The notes beneath the pieces were generated by a model that worked only from the letters and a program-made list of their open reading frames with translations, did no database searches and had not been told where the DNA came from. Made by a program: the position numbers and the translations under genes. Positions 1 to 7,856 of a DNA stretch of 64,000 nt are shown one piece after another. The DNA comes from Bog-756 sp963833585 (GTDB lineage: Bacteria; Actinomycetota; Acidimicrobiia; Acidimicrobiales; RAAP-2). Where the stretch lies: positions 1,178,001 to 1,242,000 of the forward strand of contig CAWHYF010000005.1 in NCBI GenBank assembly GCA_963833585.1, written 5' to 3'. Each line of letters begins with the position of its first letter. The stretch's first letter is position 1.

Positions 1-140
1 TCGACCGGACCGATCCCGGCGCATCGTACGACCGGGCGGTGATGGCCTATCTGGGAGTCGACTACTACACGCTCCGGGGGCTGACCTTGCGCTCACAGAT
101 GAGAAGGGTCCAGCTCCGCATCCACCGGCTGCCTGCCTGA
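1..140 (+). CDS. C-terminal fragment of an unidentified protein
   Basis: An open frame runs in from the left edge (first whole codon at base 3) and stops at TGA 138-140, leaving 45 residues. The tail is rich in Tyr and Arg (YLGVDYYTLRGLTL, then an Arg-rich end). I do not recognise the family. It is called coding because the frame is open to the edge and its composition suits a protein, but the evidence is thin. Confidence 0.45.
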   Translation, partial: DRTDPGASYDRAVMAYLGVDYYTLRGLTLRSQMRRVQLRIHRLPA

Positions 141-189
141 CAGCTGCGACCGCCGGGCGCCCATGCCCCGGCCGGGGCTCGGCCGGGGC

Positions 190-453
190 TCACCGCTGGT
201 GGCGACGACCGGCCCAATCCCGGAGCAGGAGCATCCCGGACGTGACGATCCCCACCAGCGGGAGCCATACGATGTCATACCGCCCAGCGACGAGAGCGCC
301 GGCGGCCGCCGCCACCCACGCCAACAGTAGAAGCCTGAACCATGTTCGTCGTCGCGGGGCGAGCACCACCGGGCCGAGGTAGCGCTGCCACCCCGTGCCT
401 TCGGTGGGCCGGGAAGGAGCGGGCTGGTCGCGACCGGCTCGGTCCGGGCTCAT
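190..453 (-). CDS. Small membrane protein, two predicted TM segments
   Basis: 87 residues from an ATG at 453. A polar N-terminus is followed by two hydrophobic helices (about residues 42-58 and 63-78: LLLLAWVAAAAGALVAG and IVWLPLVGIVTSGMLLL) and a basic tail, so it should sit in the cytoplasmic membrane. The ATG overlaps the TGA of the decayed hydrolase upstream (ATGA), which suggests the two were once co-translated. I do not recognise the family. A longer frame extends upstream of this ATG, but it reads as a shadow of the hydrolase remnant. Confidence 0.55.
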   Translation of the reverse strand: MSPDRAGRDQPAPSRPTEGTGWQRYLGPVVLAPRRRTWFRLLLLAWVAAAAGALVAGRYDIVWLPLVGIVTSGMLLLRDWAGRRHQR

Positions 454-851
454 GGAACGCGGTCGATGAAATCCCGACGGAGTCTGGCCGCGGCCTCGGG
501 TCCCTGCCGCGGCCACCAGTGGCCGAGCCCGTCCAGCATTTCGTGCCGGGCGCCCGGCATCCGGCCTATGGCACGGGAATACCCCACGCCGCCGAAAGGG
601 TCGTCGGTGGGACAGAACAGCTGACCCGGAGCCGTCGTCGGCGACCAGGCTCGCCATGGCCGATGAGATCGATTGGACCATCGCTGCGTTCGAGCTCGCC
701 CACCAACCAATCCACCTGCTCGTCCTGGGTGGCGGCGAAACCCGGCGGCCGCGGAACACCGAATCCTGGCCGGGAGAGCGGCACCGAACCCCCTCCCAAG
801 AGGCGGTCGGACCTGGGCCGTTTCGGGTACGCCACGCACCAAAGCGAACAT
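450..851 (-). pseudogene. Decayed alpha/beta hydrolase, frameshifted and internally deleted
   Basis: Three pieces of an alpha/beta hydrolase are visible in two reading frames. The first (from 851) reads ALVRGVPETAQV, close to the family's usual VHGVPETA start. The second, in another frame over about 640-770, reads SRPGFGVPRPPGFAATQDEQ and ends DLIGHG, where the nucleophile elbow should begin. The third, back in the first frame, is a C-terminal end with LFCPTDDPF and GLGHWWPRQGPEAAARL, matching the catalytic Asp and His regions. About 120 residues between elbow and Asp are missing. Two frameshifts plus the deletion make it non-functional. The family is secure; exact break points are not. Confidence 0.7.
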
Positions 852-1001
852 CTTGCCAGGCTAGCCACGAGGGTCCGGTGCCACTGCCGTCGACACCCCT
901 GTCCCGTAGATAGCTACCCTCGGTTGCAACTTTCTCCTAGACGGCGGCGATCCACCGACCTAGCTTCTTGGAGGGGGCTTGACCGAAGGGAAGCGGATCA
1001 C

Positions 1002-1376
1002 GTGACCCGATTCGAGGAGATCGAGCAGTGGGAGGCCGAGGTTTCCGCGATATCCCAGCGGATGCTGTCCACGTTGACCGGCGCCGAGAAGGCCGCCGGC
1101 AACGGGTCGTCGGCGCTCCTGGCGGCAAGCGATCAGCTGGGCTCGGCCGCTCGCGACGTCCAGCTGTGGCTGGCCGACAACCAGTGCCCACGGGCCGAGA
1201 TCGACGACCGCCTGCGTCGGACACTGCGCTCCACCCGGGTGCTGGCCCGTCTGTTCGAACTCGAAGCTGACAACCCCGGGGGGCCCAACCTGAGGGTCAT
1301 CAACCAGGAGATCGACGGACTCATCGGGATGATCGGCAATACCTTCGCCGCCCTCAGCAACCATCGCAGGTACTGA
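1002..1376 (+). CDS. Small helical protein of unknown function
   Basis: 124 residues from GTG 1002, with a purine-rich site (AAGGGAAG) about 10 nt upstream. The sequence is mostly helical and charged, with heptad-like spacing and no membrane segment or signal peptide. It starts TRFEEIEQWEAEVSAISQRM and ends ALSNHRRY. I do not recognise a domain. The frame extends upstream to 342, but only this part has protein-like composition. It converges on the CoA-transferase gene. Confidence 0.6.
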   Translation: MTRFEEIEQWEAEVSAISQRMLSTLTGAEKAAGNGSSALLAASDQLGSAARDVQLWLADNQCPRAEIDDRLRRTLRSTRVLARLFELEADNPGGPNLRVINQEIDGLIGMIGNTFAALSNHRRY

Positions 1377-1433
1377 CCGGACCACCCCCGCCATGCTCGC
1401 CGGCACCCTCGGTCGGCGCGACCGACCCGGCGC

Positions 1434-2867
1434 TCACCCGGCCCAGGCCGCGGCGTCCGAGCCCAGGGGTCGTGCCGGTCGAGTCCAGCGGAGCGGTGCT
1501 CCGTCAACCACCAGGGGTGGAGGGATCCGCCGAGCCCGTCCCCACGTCGTCCGTTCGATGGGTCCGCCCGCCCACGCCGTCTCGAGCGGGTCGTTGCCCG
1601 CCGGGCCGGGGTCCCGGCCCGCCTCGACGAGCAGTGAAGCCACTCTGGCCAACGACGTTCGCCAACGGCTCCCGGTGCCGTCGGTGAGGCGGCGGGCCAG
1701 GCCGGTGATGGCGGCGCCCGCCAGCAGATAACCGGTGGCATGGTCCAGGGCCTGTACCGGCAGGGGCACCGGGCGGTCGACCCCGGCCGCCCGGCGACCG
1801 GTCTCGGCGATCCCCGTGCTCATCTGCACGAGGCTGTCGAACCCCCTCCGGGTGGACCACGGCCCGCTCCACCCGTAGGCATCCAAGCTCACGTCGACCA
1901 GTCCTGGACGACATTCGGACCGTGCGTCCGCCCCGAGGCCCAGTCGCTCCAGGGCATCCGAGCGGTACCCGTGGACCATGATGTCCGCCGAGCCCAGAAG
2001 GGTCAGCAGCCGGTCACGACCGGCGGGTGTGCGAAGGTTCAGGCGGGCGCAGTGCTTTCCCAGGGTGACCTCCGGGGCGAGGGCCGGCTCGTCCCATCCG
2101 GGAGGGTCGATCCGGAGGACGTCGGCGCCCCATCCCGCCAGCAGTCGTGTGGCGACGGGACCGGCCAACACCCGGGTGAGATCGAGAACCCGGACCCCGA
2201 GGAGCGGTCGGTCGGAGGTGCCCTTCCACTCCGAGACGCCGGGCCGGCCGCCGGGCACCGGCTGGCGGGCCATCAAGGGCTCAGCAGAGACGGCTCGACC
2301 CTGCGGGTGGTCCAGCCACTCCCCATGGGTTCTCATGGTCGCCGCCGCGCCCCCGGCGGCCACCACCGCCGATTCGAGCTCGGCGCCCTTCCAGCCCCTC
2401 GTGGCGCGGGCCACCTCGGCTCGGGAGGGGGACACCCCCAGTGCGTCGAGGACCGCCGTTCGGTGGCGGGGAGCGTTGGTGTGCAGCTTGATCCACCCGT
2501 CCCGGGTGGCGTAGTCACCGGCCAGTGCGTCCCACGCCGGGGGCAGTTCGAAGTCGAGCGGCCGGAGCGACGCCGCGAACCAGGCCGAGGCCAGGTCCCG
2601 GTGGACGCGGACCGGTGGCAGCCCCGCTCCGTCGAGCGCTCCCACCAGTTCGGACAACGCCGCACCGGCGGATCCGATCGAAGCCTGAGCCAGATCACTC
2701 ACGGAGAACGCCGAGGCCAGCGAACCGCCTCGCCCCAAGGTGACCGGGCTCCTCGGACCATCGAGGGACAGAGCCGTTCGGAGCTGCTCCAACAACGTCG
2801 CGGCGACCCGGCTCATGTCGACCATGGTGGGGAATCCGGCCCCCGAGGTCAATCGTGATCTGATCAA
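1434..2867 (-). CDS. CaiB/BaiF family III CoA-transferase
   Basis: A protein of up to 477 residues resembling family III CoA-transferases, which move CoA between carboxylic acids. The clearest stretch is GVRVLDLTRVLAGPVATRLL at about residue 225, the usual start of the CaiB core, followed by GADVLRIDPPG and later VDVSLDAYGWSGPW. In the standard family the catalytic Asp lies about 150 residues into the core. The roughly 220-residue N-terminal half looks like a second, degenerate half-domain with its own SLRPLDFELPPAWDALAGDY, so this resembles a tandem two-half architecture. The start may be 2867 (TTG), 2825 or 2816 (ATG). The substrate cannot be told from sequence. Confidence 0.8.
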   Translation of the reverse strand: MIRSRLTSGAGFPTMVDMSRVAATLLEQLRTALSLDGPRSPVTLGRGGSLASAFSVSDLAQASIGSAGAALSELVGALDGAGLPPVRVHRDLASAWFAASLRPLDFELPPAWDALAGDYATRDGWIKLHTNAPRHRTAVLDALGVSPSRAEVARATRGWKGAELESAVVAAGGAAATMRTHGEWLDHPQGRAVSAEPLMARQPVPGGRPGVSEWKGTSDRPLLGVRVLDLTRVLAGPVATRLLAGWGADVLRIDPPGWDEPALAPEVTLGKHCARLNLRTPAGRDRLLTLLGSADIMVHGYRSDALERLGLGADARSECRPGLVDVSLDAYGWSGPWSTRRGFDSLVQMSTGIAETGRRAAGVDRPVPLPVQALDHATGYLLAGAAITGLARRLTDGTGSRWRTSLARVASLLVEAGRDPGPAGNDPLETAWAGGPIERTTWGRARRIPPPLVVDGAPLRWTRPARPLGSDAAAWAG

Positions 2868-3116
2868 CGTTCACCGGATCAAGCCGACGGCTCGACCGGC
2901 TCGGTCGGATGGCAGATGACCTTGTGGCCCACTGGCCCGATGGCGGCGCCCTCTAGATCGGTCGACCTCGTTGTCGGCCTGGTGCTCATGCTCATCCCCG
3001 CCGCCATCCGGCCCCTTGATTCCGAGCGGGAGCTGCTCAACCGGTGTCCGAGTGTCGGGTACCGGAGTCGGGTTCTTGGGTATCGGCCCCACACGCCGGG
3101 GGTCGGCCGGTGGCGG

Positions 3117-3545
3117 TCAGACGGCGACCAACTTCACCTCGATGTTTCCCCGGGTGGCGTTGCTGTAGGGGCACACCTGGTGGGCGGCCTCGATCAGGGT
3201 GGTGGTCATGACCGGATCCACGTGGGGAATGTGCACATCCAAATGGACGGCCAAGCCGAAGGCCCCACCCTCGATGGTCCCGATGGTCACCTTGCTGGTG
3301 ACCGTGGACGCCTCCACACTGACCTTGTGGCGTCGCGCCACCACGGCCAACGCGCTCTGGAAGCAGGCGGCATAGCCCGCGGCGAACAGCGCTTCGGGGT
3401 TGGAGGCGTCCCCGGGACCACCCAATTCGGTCGGTGGCCGCAGATCCAGATCGAGGTAGCCGTCCTCACTTCGAACATGACCTGCCCGGCCTCCGATCGC
3501 GGTTGCCTCTGCCGTGTAGAGCGGCTTGATCAGCTCGGTCGGCAT
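3117..3545 (-). CDS. ohr: Organic hydroperoxide resistance protein Ohr
   Basis: 142 residues, normal length for Ohr, a dimeric cytoplasmic thiol peroxidase that reduces organic hydroperoxides. The two catalytic cysteines are at about 61 (AAGYAACFQSAL) and 125 (HQVCPYSNATRGN). The conserved Arg (GGR at 18-20) and Glu (NPEALF) of the active site are also present. The pattern is Ohr rather than OsmC. A strong ribosome site (GAAGGGAG) precedes the ATG at 3545. No OhrR-type regulator is adjacent. Confidence 0.92.
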   Translation of the reverse strand: MPTELIKPLYTAEATAIGGRAGHVRSEDGYLDLDLRPPTELGGPGDASNPEALFAAGYAACFQSALAVVARRHKVSVEASTVTSKVTIGTIEGGAFGLAVHLDVHIPHVDPVMTTTLIEAAHQVCPYSNATRGNIEVKLVAV

Positions 3546-3622
3546 CCGGAGCTCCCTTCTCCTCGTTCACACGTCCCACCCTTCAACTTCGACGACCGGC
3601 CGGTTGTTCCCGACCGGCGAGG

Positions 3623-4276
3623 TCACTGGTTGGTGGCCAGCCGGGCGCGGAGCTGGGTGGAGGAGGAGATCGACGTGGCGAGTGTCATGGTCACCGACGA
3701 TCCGACCGACGCCGCGGTGGCTTCGAGGTAGACCGATCCCTCCACCGGGGGGACCACCGACGAGGTGACGTTGGTGGTGGTGTTCTTGGCAAATGTGCCT
3801 CCGACCGGTGTCCCGCTCCCTCCACTGCATTTTCCGCTCGACCATGCCACCGCGCAGACGTGCAGGGTGAAGGTGGGCGATCCGGTGGTCGGGTTGGAGA
3901 TGGTCACCTTGTAGCCGATGCCCACCAGGGCGATGGTTCCCACGTTGGTGACGGTGGCCGACTGGGATGCGGCGGCGGCGAAGGTCAGCGGCGTCGGCGT
4001 GACCGTGGCCCCCCACTTGGCCGAGGTCAGCGACGACGAGGCGACCACACCGGCCCTGGCCCCCGTGGCGGACGCCGCGTTCGGCGCCGCGCCCACGGCG
4101 ACGGTCAGGATGACCGCTCCGGCCGCCACCCGGTCCACGATGCGACGCAGCAGGGAGCGGAGCCGTCTGCCAGCTTCATCGGCGAACCCCGCATCCCCAC
4201 CGGTCGGTCTCAGCTGGGACCGAGGGCGGCGGATGGCCACTCGGCCTCGTTCTTCGACATGGGGACGATGGGGCAT
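3623..4276 (-). CDS. Exported SipW-dependent-type surface protein, second copy
   Basis: 217 residues from ATG 4276, with GGAG about 8 nt upstream. A basic N-terminus is followed by a hydrophobic export segment near residues 55-75 (RIVDRVAAGAVILTVAVGAA). The rest is a Thr/Ser/Ala/Val-rich beta-type domain with two cysteines (HVCAVAWSSGKCSGG). It lies third in a row with the SipW-like peptidase and the TasA/CalY-like protein, and ends in the same ATNQ residues as its neighbour. I infer it is a substrate of that peptidase and a surface or matrix component. It is more diverged than its neighbour, and no named domain is certain. Confidence 0.65.
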   Translation of the reverse strand: MPHRPHVEERGRVAIRRPRSQLRPTGGDAGFADEAGRRLRSLLRRIVDRVAAGAVILTVAVGAAPNAASATGARAGVVASSSLTSAKWGATVTPTPLTFAAAASQSATVTNVGTIALVGIGYKVTISNPTTGSPTFTLHVCAVAWSSGKCSGGSGTPVGGTFAKNTTTNVTSSVVPPVEGSVYLEATAASVGSSVTMTLATSISSSTQLRARLATNQ

Positions 4277-4413
4277 GCGTGGGGCTCCGGAAGGTGGCCG
4301 CTGGGTCGGAGGTCGACGCCGCCGCCCACCGGACGGCCGGTCGGACCGGACGGTGGGAGACGAACTCCGCGTCCGGTCCGATCCGGACCGTTCCTGCGGC
4401 GAGGGCCGCGGGG

Positions 4414-5088
4414 CTACTGGTTGGTGGCGATGCCGGTCCGCTGCTGCTCGGTGAAGGTGTAGGCGAGGGTGGTGGACAGACCTTGGATGGTCGGGCTGGG
4501 TGCCACGCCGTTGGTCGAGGTCTCGCTGCCCACCAGACCCAAGCTCACCTGCACGTGGGCCACCTGTCCGGTGGCGGCCGCCAGCGATGGGATGTTGGAC
4601 AGGGCCACCGCTGCTCCCGCCGCGTTCATGGCGCTGACCTGGGTGGCGGCCAGTATCGGCGTGGTCGTACCCGAGCACACTCCGGTGGCCAGCGTCCAGG
4701 CCACCGAGCACTGGGTCGCCGTGACCGTCAAGCCCTCGCCGGTGGCAGTGCCGTTGGTCAGGGCGTTGGCCGGGGTTCCCGCCACCCAGAGGGTCATCCC
4801 GGCGGCCGAGGCCAGGGTCCCGGTGTTGTTCAGGTCGACGTAGACGTTGTCGGTGTCCCCCGGGGCCATCTTGGCGACAAAGTTGGAGAAGCCGGCGCCC
4901 ACGTCGGGGCTCAGGGTGAGATTGAGGGTACCGGAGGTCACCGCCTCCGAGCCGGTGGCCACCCCAGACAGCCCGGCGTAGACCCCCGCCGTGGTGAGGA
5001 GGCCCACCGAGGCGGCGAACAGACCGGCCAGGACCATCCTCCCGGTCCGCGCGGGCTTGGTCCGACGGGTGTGACGATGCTGCGGCAT
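4414..5088 (-). CDS. TasA/CalY-like exported protein with SipW-type signal peptide
   Basis: 224 residues. Residues 1-50 match the SipW-cognate signal class: a basic start (HTRRTKPARTGR), a hydrophobic core, then AGVYAGLSGVATGSEAVTSG leading into TLNLTLS, like the TasA/camelysin pattern. The mature part contains the family-like MAPGDTDNVYVDLNNTGTL, in which a beta-sandwich strand follows the signal. TasA relatives form biofilm fibres; here that role is inferred. A strong AAGGAG lies 8 nt before ATG 5088. It is encoded directly after the SipW-like peptidase and before a second related protein, and ends TGIATNQ. Confidence 0.8.
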   Translation of the reverse strand: MPQHRHTRRTKPARTGRMVLAGLFAASVGLLTTAGVYAGLSGVATGSEAVTSGTLNLTLSPDVGAGFSNFVAKMAPGDTDNVYVDLNNTGTLASAAGMTLWVAGTPANALTNGTATGEGLTVTATQCSVAWTLATGVCSGTTTPILAATQVSAMNAAGAAVALSNIPSLAAATGQVAHVQVSLGLVGSETSTNGVAPSPTIQGLSTTLAYTFTEQQRTGIATNQ

Positions 5089-5294
5089 GACGTGCTCCTT
5101 GTCTATGGATACGGGTTACGGATCTATCGATGTGGACGTGACGGCGGCGGCTGTGGGGATGGGACTCAGCGAGCCACGCGTGCCGGTGGATCGGCGGAGT
5201 TGGTGGAGTTGAGATCGACCGGTAGGACCCGGGAGCTCGTCCATCCTCCAGGGACGGAGACGATGGGTTTGACCGGCGGTCCGGTGGGAGGGGC

Positions 5295-5855
5295 CTACAG
5301 GGCGGCCCCGATGTGGCTCCCCACCGTCGGTGGGCGCGACGTTGGCCGGAGGATCCGACGGGTGCCGTAGACCCCGACGGTCAGGCCGCCGACCAGCATC
5401 AGGATGAGGTGGACCGGCCCCGACACGCCGACCATGAGACGACCCACCCACGGCAGGGACGCCACCACGACGGGCACCCGGGCGGATGCCAGTCGGACGT
5501 GCCACGGGTCGGGAGCGGGATTGGCGTCCCCCTTGGTGGTGATGTCCGGATGACTGGCCGGTCCGGACACCGACGTCACCCGGTGGGCATACTCGGCGCG
5601 CTCGCCGGGGGGGGAGAACACGATGATCGTGCCGGGGTGGATCGATCGCACCGGGACCTCTTCGGTGACCACCACCGCGCCAGGTTGGAAGGTCGGGCGC
5701 ATGCTTCCGGACAACACGGGTCGGAACCCGAGGCCCAGGGTCACCACGGCCAGGGCCAGGCCCAGGCTGCTTCCGGCGGCGGCGAGTACCGCCATCGTCA
5801 TCACTACCCGGCCGGAGGGCGCTTCGGTGCCACGCCGATGTGCGCTACGTCTCAC
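5295..5855 (-). CDS. SipW-type signal peptidase I (S26 family)
   Basis: About 186 residues from GTG 5855; an ATG at 5801 is also possible. A longer frame to 5936 would begin upstream of the promoter seen at 5888-5916. It has an N-terminal membrane helix (MAVLAAAGSSLGLALAVVTL), catalytic Ser in LSGSMRPTFQPG, and AEYAHRVTSV, where His replaces the Lys of ordinary bacterial peptidases. That Ser-His arrangement is typical of SipW and eukaryotic-type enzymes. TKGDANPAPDP is the conserved Asp box. A C-terminal helix follows (GPVHLILMLVGGLTVGVYG). It probably processes the two exported proteins encoded downstream. Confidence 0.85.
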   Translation of the reverse strand: MRRSAHRRGTEAPSGRVVMTMAVLAAAGSSLGLALAVVTLGLGFRPVLSGSMRPTFQPGAVVVTEEVPVRSIHPGTIIVFSPPGERAEYAHRVTSVSGPASHPDITTKGDANPAPDPWHVRLASARVPVVVASLPWVGRLMVGVSGPVHLILMLVGGLTVGVYGTRRILRPTSRPPTVGSHIGAAL

Positions 5856-5887
5856 TCCTAGTGCTTCGGGACGTCGGACGGTCAGCT

Positions 5888-5916
5888 TTAGCAATTTGAC
5901 AACATTGGTTGCGCAA
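5888..5916 (-). promoter_or_regulatory. Likely promoter of the SipW/TasA-like operon
   Basis: On the minus strand a TTGCGC box (5916-5911) and a TGCTAA box (5893-5888) lie 17 nt apart in a locally AT-rich patch, about 30 nt before the GTG at 5855. The patch stands out from the GC-rich surroundings. The boxes are imperfect matches to a housekeeping promoter. Confidence 0.4.
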
Positions 5917-6000
5917 TCGCCGTTGTGCCCCGGCACCGCGGGACCGGTCCCCGGCCGGCTGGGACGGTGTACCGCGCCGCGCCGAATCGGTGGTAGCGCT

Positions 6001-6006
6001 TAGGAT
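6001..6006 (+). promoter_or_regulatory. -10 box of a leaderless transcript (HTH gene)
   Basis: TAGGAT is followed by exactly 6 nt and the GTG at 6013, so transcription would start at or next to the start codon. The same spacing occurs before six other genes in this window. Confidence 0.55.
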
Positions 6007-6012
6007 TTGGTC

Positions 6013-6363
6013 GTGAACACCGAGCGCCGAGCCGCCCTCCAGGAGATCGAGGATCTTCTCGAATCCGCCAAACGTCTCCGCACCGACCTCCGGGTGAAGG
6101 AGACCGCCTACCGGAGAACGGCCCGAATGCTCGAGCGAGACGAATCAATCGACGAAGTGCTGGCGGCCAGCGGGGCCCGCGCCGGCCGCCAAGAGCTCAC
6201 CGACACGATGGCCGACTTCGAGCGCCACCGGCACAGCGCCCGATTGGCCCTCACCGCCGTCGCCCTCGATGAGGGCATGGCCATCGCGCAGATCGGTCGG
6301 CACTGGGGATTCTCACGACAGTTGGCCGCCCGGTATGCCCAAGAGGTGCGCGACAAGGCCTGA
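6013..6363 (+). CDS. Small helical protein with C-terminal helix-turn-helix
   Basis: 116 residues from GTG 6013; a TTG at 6007 is less likely because of the leaderless promoter spacing. The first 90 residues are charged and helical, probably a coiled coil. The last 30 contain MAIAQIGRHWGFSRQLAARY, a helix-turn-helix-like motif. It is transcribed away from the SipW-type operon and shares its control region, so it may regulate that operon; this is inference from position. Downstream lies a perfect 10-bp hairpin. Confidence 0.65.
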   Translation: MNTERRAALQEIEDLLESAKRLRTDLRVKETAYRRTARMLERDESIDEVLAASGARAGRQELTDTMADFERHRHSARLALTAVALDEGMAIAQIGRHWGFSRQLAARYAQEVRDKA

Positions 6364-6437
6364 CACCCCGGGTCCCTGGGATCCCCCGGCCGACCTGACG
6401 ATCCTCTCCGCCTCCCTACACTGGGGTGCGTCGGGTT

Positions 6438-6467
6438 GAGCAACCGCTTTCCGCCAGGCGGTTGCTC
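6438..6467 (+). terminator. Perfect 10-bp hairpin after the HTH gene
   Basis: GAGCAACCGC and GCGGTTGCTC flank a 10-nt loop, 75 nt after the stop of the HTH gene. There is no T-run, as is common in GC-rich actinobacteria. It could also be a regulatory palindrome. Confidence 0.5.
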
Positions 6468-6575
6468 CCCGGCACCTACGTATCATCCGTTCGCTCGGCA
6501 GCCTGGCCTCACCCCGTTCGAACGGACCGGGACCCCACCACCGGCGCCTGTTAGATTGCCGACCCGTAAGGGGAG

Positions 6576-6919
6576 GTGACCGGGTGGGCCGGACCTCCTG
6601 TCGTCGAGGGAACGGGGACCGAGCGTGCATGCCCTGACCGGCCATCCGGACTTCCCCCCGAAGAGCGGGCCGAGACCGTGGCCCTACTCCGAGCAGTGAC
6701 CGTCCGCAGCAGGCTGACCCCGGATGCGTTCAATACTGGTGGCCGGAGGAGGTCGATCGGTCCCACCACTTCCGGTTCTCCGAGGGCCGAGGGGGCCTTC
6801 CCGGCCCACCGGGCCCGGCCCGACGAGCACCAATGGTGACCGACCGGGTGCGGCGCACCGTCGCGGCCGGCGCCCGTGTCCTGACCGTCAGCGCGCCCCA
6901 ACCGGTGACGGGAGGCTAG
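6576..6919 (+). pseudogene. Possible frameshifted remnant of a small gene
   Basis: The 560 bp between the HTH gene and the dehydrogenase hold no intact convincing gene. A ribosome-site-like AAGGGGAGG (6568-6576) and a TAGATT box (6552-6557) precede a frame from about 6576 that reads PPEERAETVALLRAVTVRSR and LTPDAF. The next convincing stretch is in a different frame: QYWWPEEVDRSHHFRFSEGR, then DRVRRTVAAGARVLTVSAP, ending at TAG 6917-6919. Joined, they would give a protein of about 110 residues with one frameshift near 6730. I do not recognise the family. A 12-bp palindrome, CCGTTCGAACGG, lies at 6514-6525. Confidence 0.35.
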
Positions 6920-6923
6920 GCCG

Positions 6924-7856
6924 ATGCGCGGGGTGAGGAACACCGCAGCGGGGATCAAGCTGGTGGACCTGCCCGACCCACCGGACACCGGAGTCCGGGT
7001 CTCGGTGACCAGCTCGGGCATCTGTGGATCCGACCTGCACATGGTGTCCTTCGGTCCCTCCCCGGTGACCCTGGGACACGAGTTCTGCGGCAGGCTCGAC
7101 GACGGCTCGCCGGTGGCGGTGCTCCCCGCGGTGCGCTGCGGTCGGTGTGACCGGTGCCGGGCCGGACAGCCGCAACAATGCACCGAGGTCTTCGGGTCCC
7201 TCTACGGAACCAGCCTCGACGGCGGTCTGGCCGACGTGGCGTGGGTCGACCCGAGCTGCGCCACGCCCCTCCCACCCAGCCTCCCCCTGAGCGCCGCCTG
7301 CCTGGTCGAGCCCCTCGCCGTGGCCCTGCACGGCGTCCATCGGGCCGGCGTGGACCCCGGTACCCAGGTGTTGGTGATCGGCGCCGGGCCGATCGGCCTG
7401 TGCTCGGTGGCCGCCGCCCTCGGCTCGGGCGCATCCGTCGACGTGCTGGGCCACCGGCCGGAGCGGCTCGGAGCGGCCGAACGGCTCGGTGCCGGCCGGA
7501 CCGTCGGCACCGGATACGACGTGGTGCTCGACGCGGCCGGCACCCAGGGCTCGATGGACCAGGCCACCGAGCGGGTGCGTCCGGGCGGCACGGTCGGGGT
7601 ACTCGCCAACTACTGGGACCCGGTGTCCGTCGGAATGGGCCTCCTCATCAAAGAGGCCATCCTGGTCCCGGCCTTCACCTACGGCCACTCCCACCAGGGC
7701 TCGGAGTTCGAGGAGGCGGTCCGACTCCTCGACACCACCCCCGACCTCCCTGGCGCGGTGATCACCCACCGCTTCCCCCTGGCGGACGCGGCGGAGGCCT
7801 TCCGGGTCGCCGCCGACCCCGGGTCGGGAGCCATCAAGGTGGTGGTGGAGCCGTGA
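6924..7856 (+). CDS. Zinc-dependent alcohol/polyol dehydrogenase (MDR family)
   Basis: 310 residues, slightly short for the medium-chain dehydrogenase family. Catalytic zinc residues are visible: Cys34 in SGICGSD and His52-Glu53 in TLGHEFCG. A structural zinc lobe has four cysteines (72, 75, 78, 86) in RCGRCDRCRAGQPQQC. The NAD(P) fold carries VLVIGAGPIGLC at about 149-160. GGGAGG precedes the ATG. Its stop overlaps the start of the amidohydrolase (GTGA), so the two are co-translated and probably act in one pathway. The substrate is unknown; the threonine/sorbitol dehydrogenase subgroup is the nearest likeness. Confidence 0.85.
   Translation: MRGVRNTAAGIKLVDLPDPPDTGVRVSVTSSGICGSDLHMVSFGPSPVTLGHEFCGRLDDGSPVAVLPAVRCGRCDRCRAGQPQQCTEVFGSLYGTSLDGGLADVAWVDPSCATPLPPSLPLSAACLVEPLAVALHGVHRAGVDPGTQVLVIGAGPIGLCSVAAALGSGASVDVLGHRPERLGAAERLGAGRTVGTGYDVVLDAAGTQGSMDQATERVRPGGTVGVLANYWDPVSVGMGLLIKEAILVPAFTYGHSHQGSEFEEAVRLLDTTPDLPGAVITHRFPLADAAEAFRVAADPGSGAIKVVVEP

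Noticed and set aside
2868..3116. Short ORFs between the CoA-transferase and ohr
   Set aside because: Two overlapping minus-strand frames of about 70 residues exist, but neither has a ribosome site or protein-like composition.
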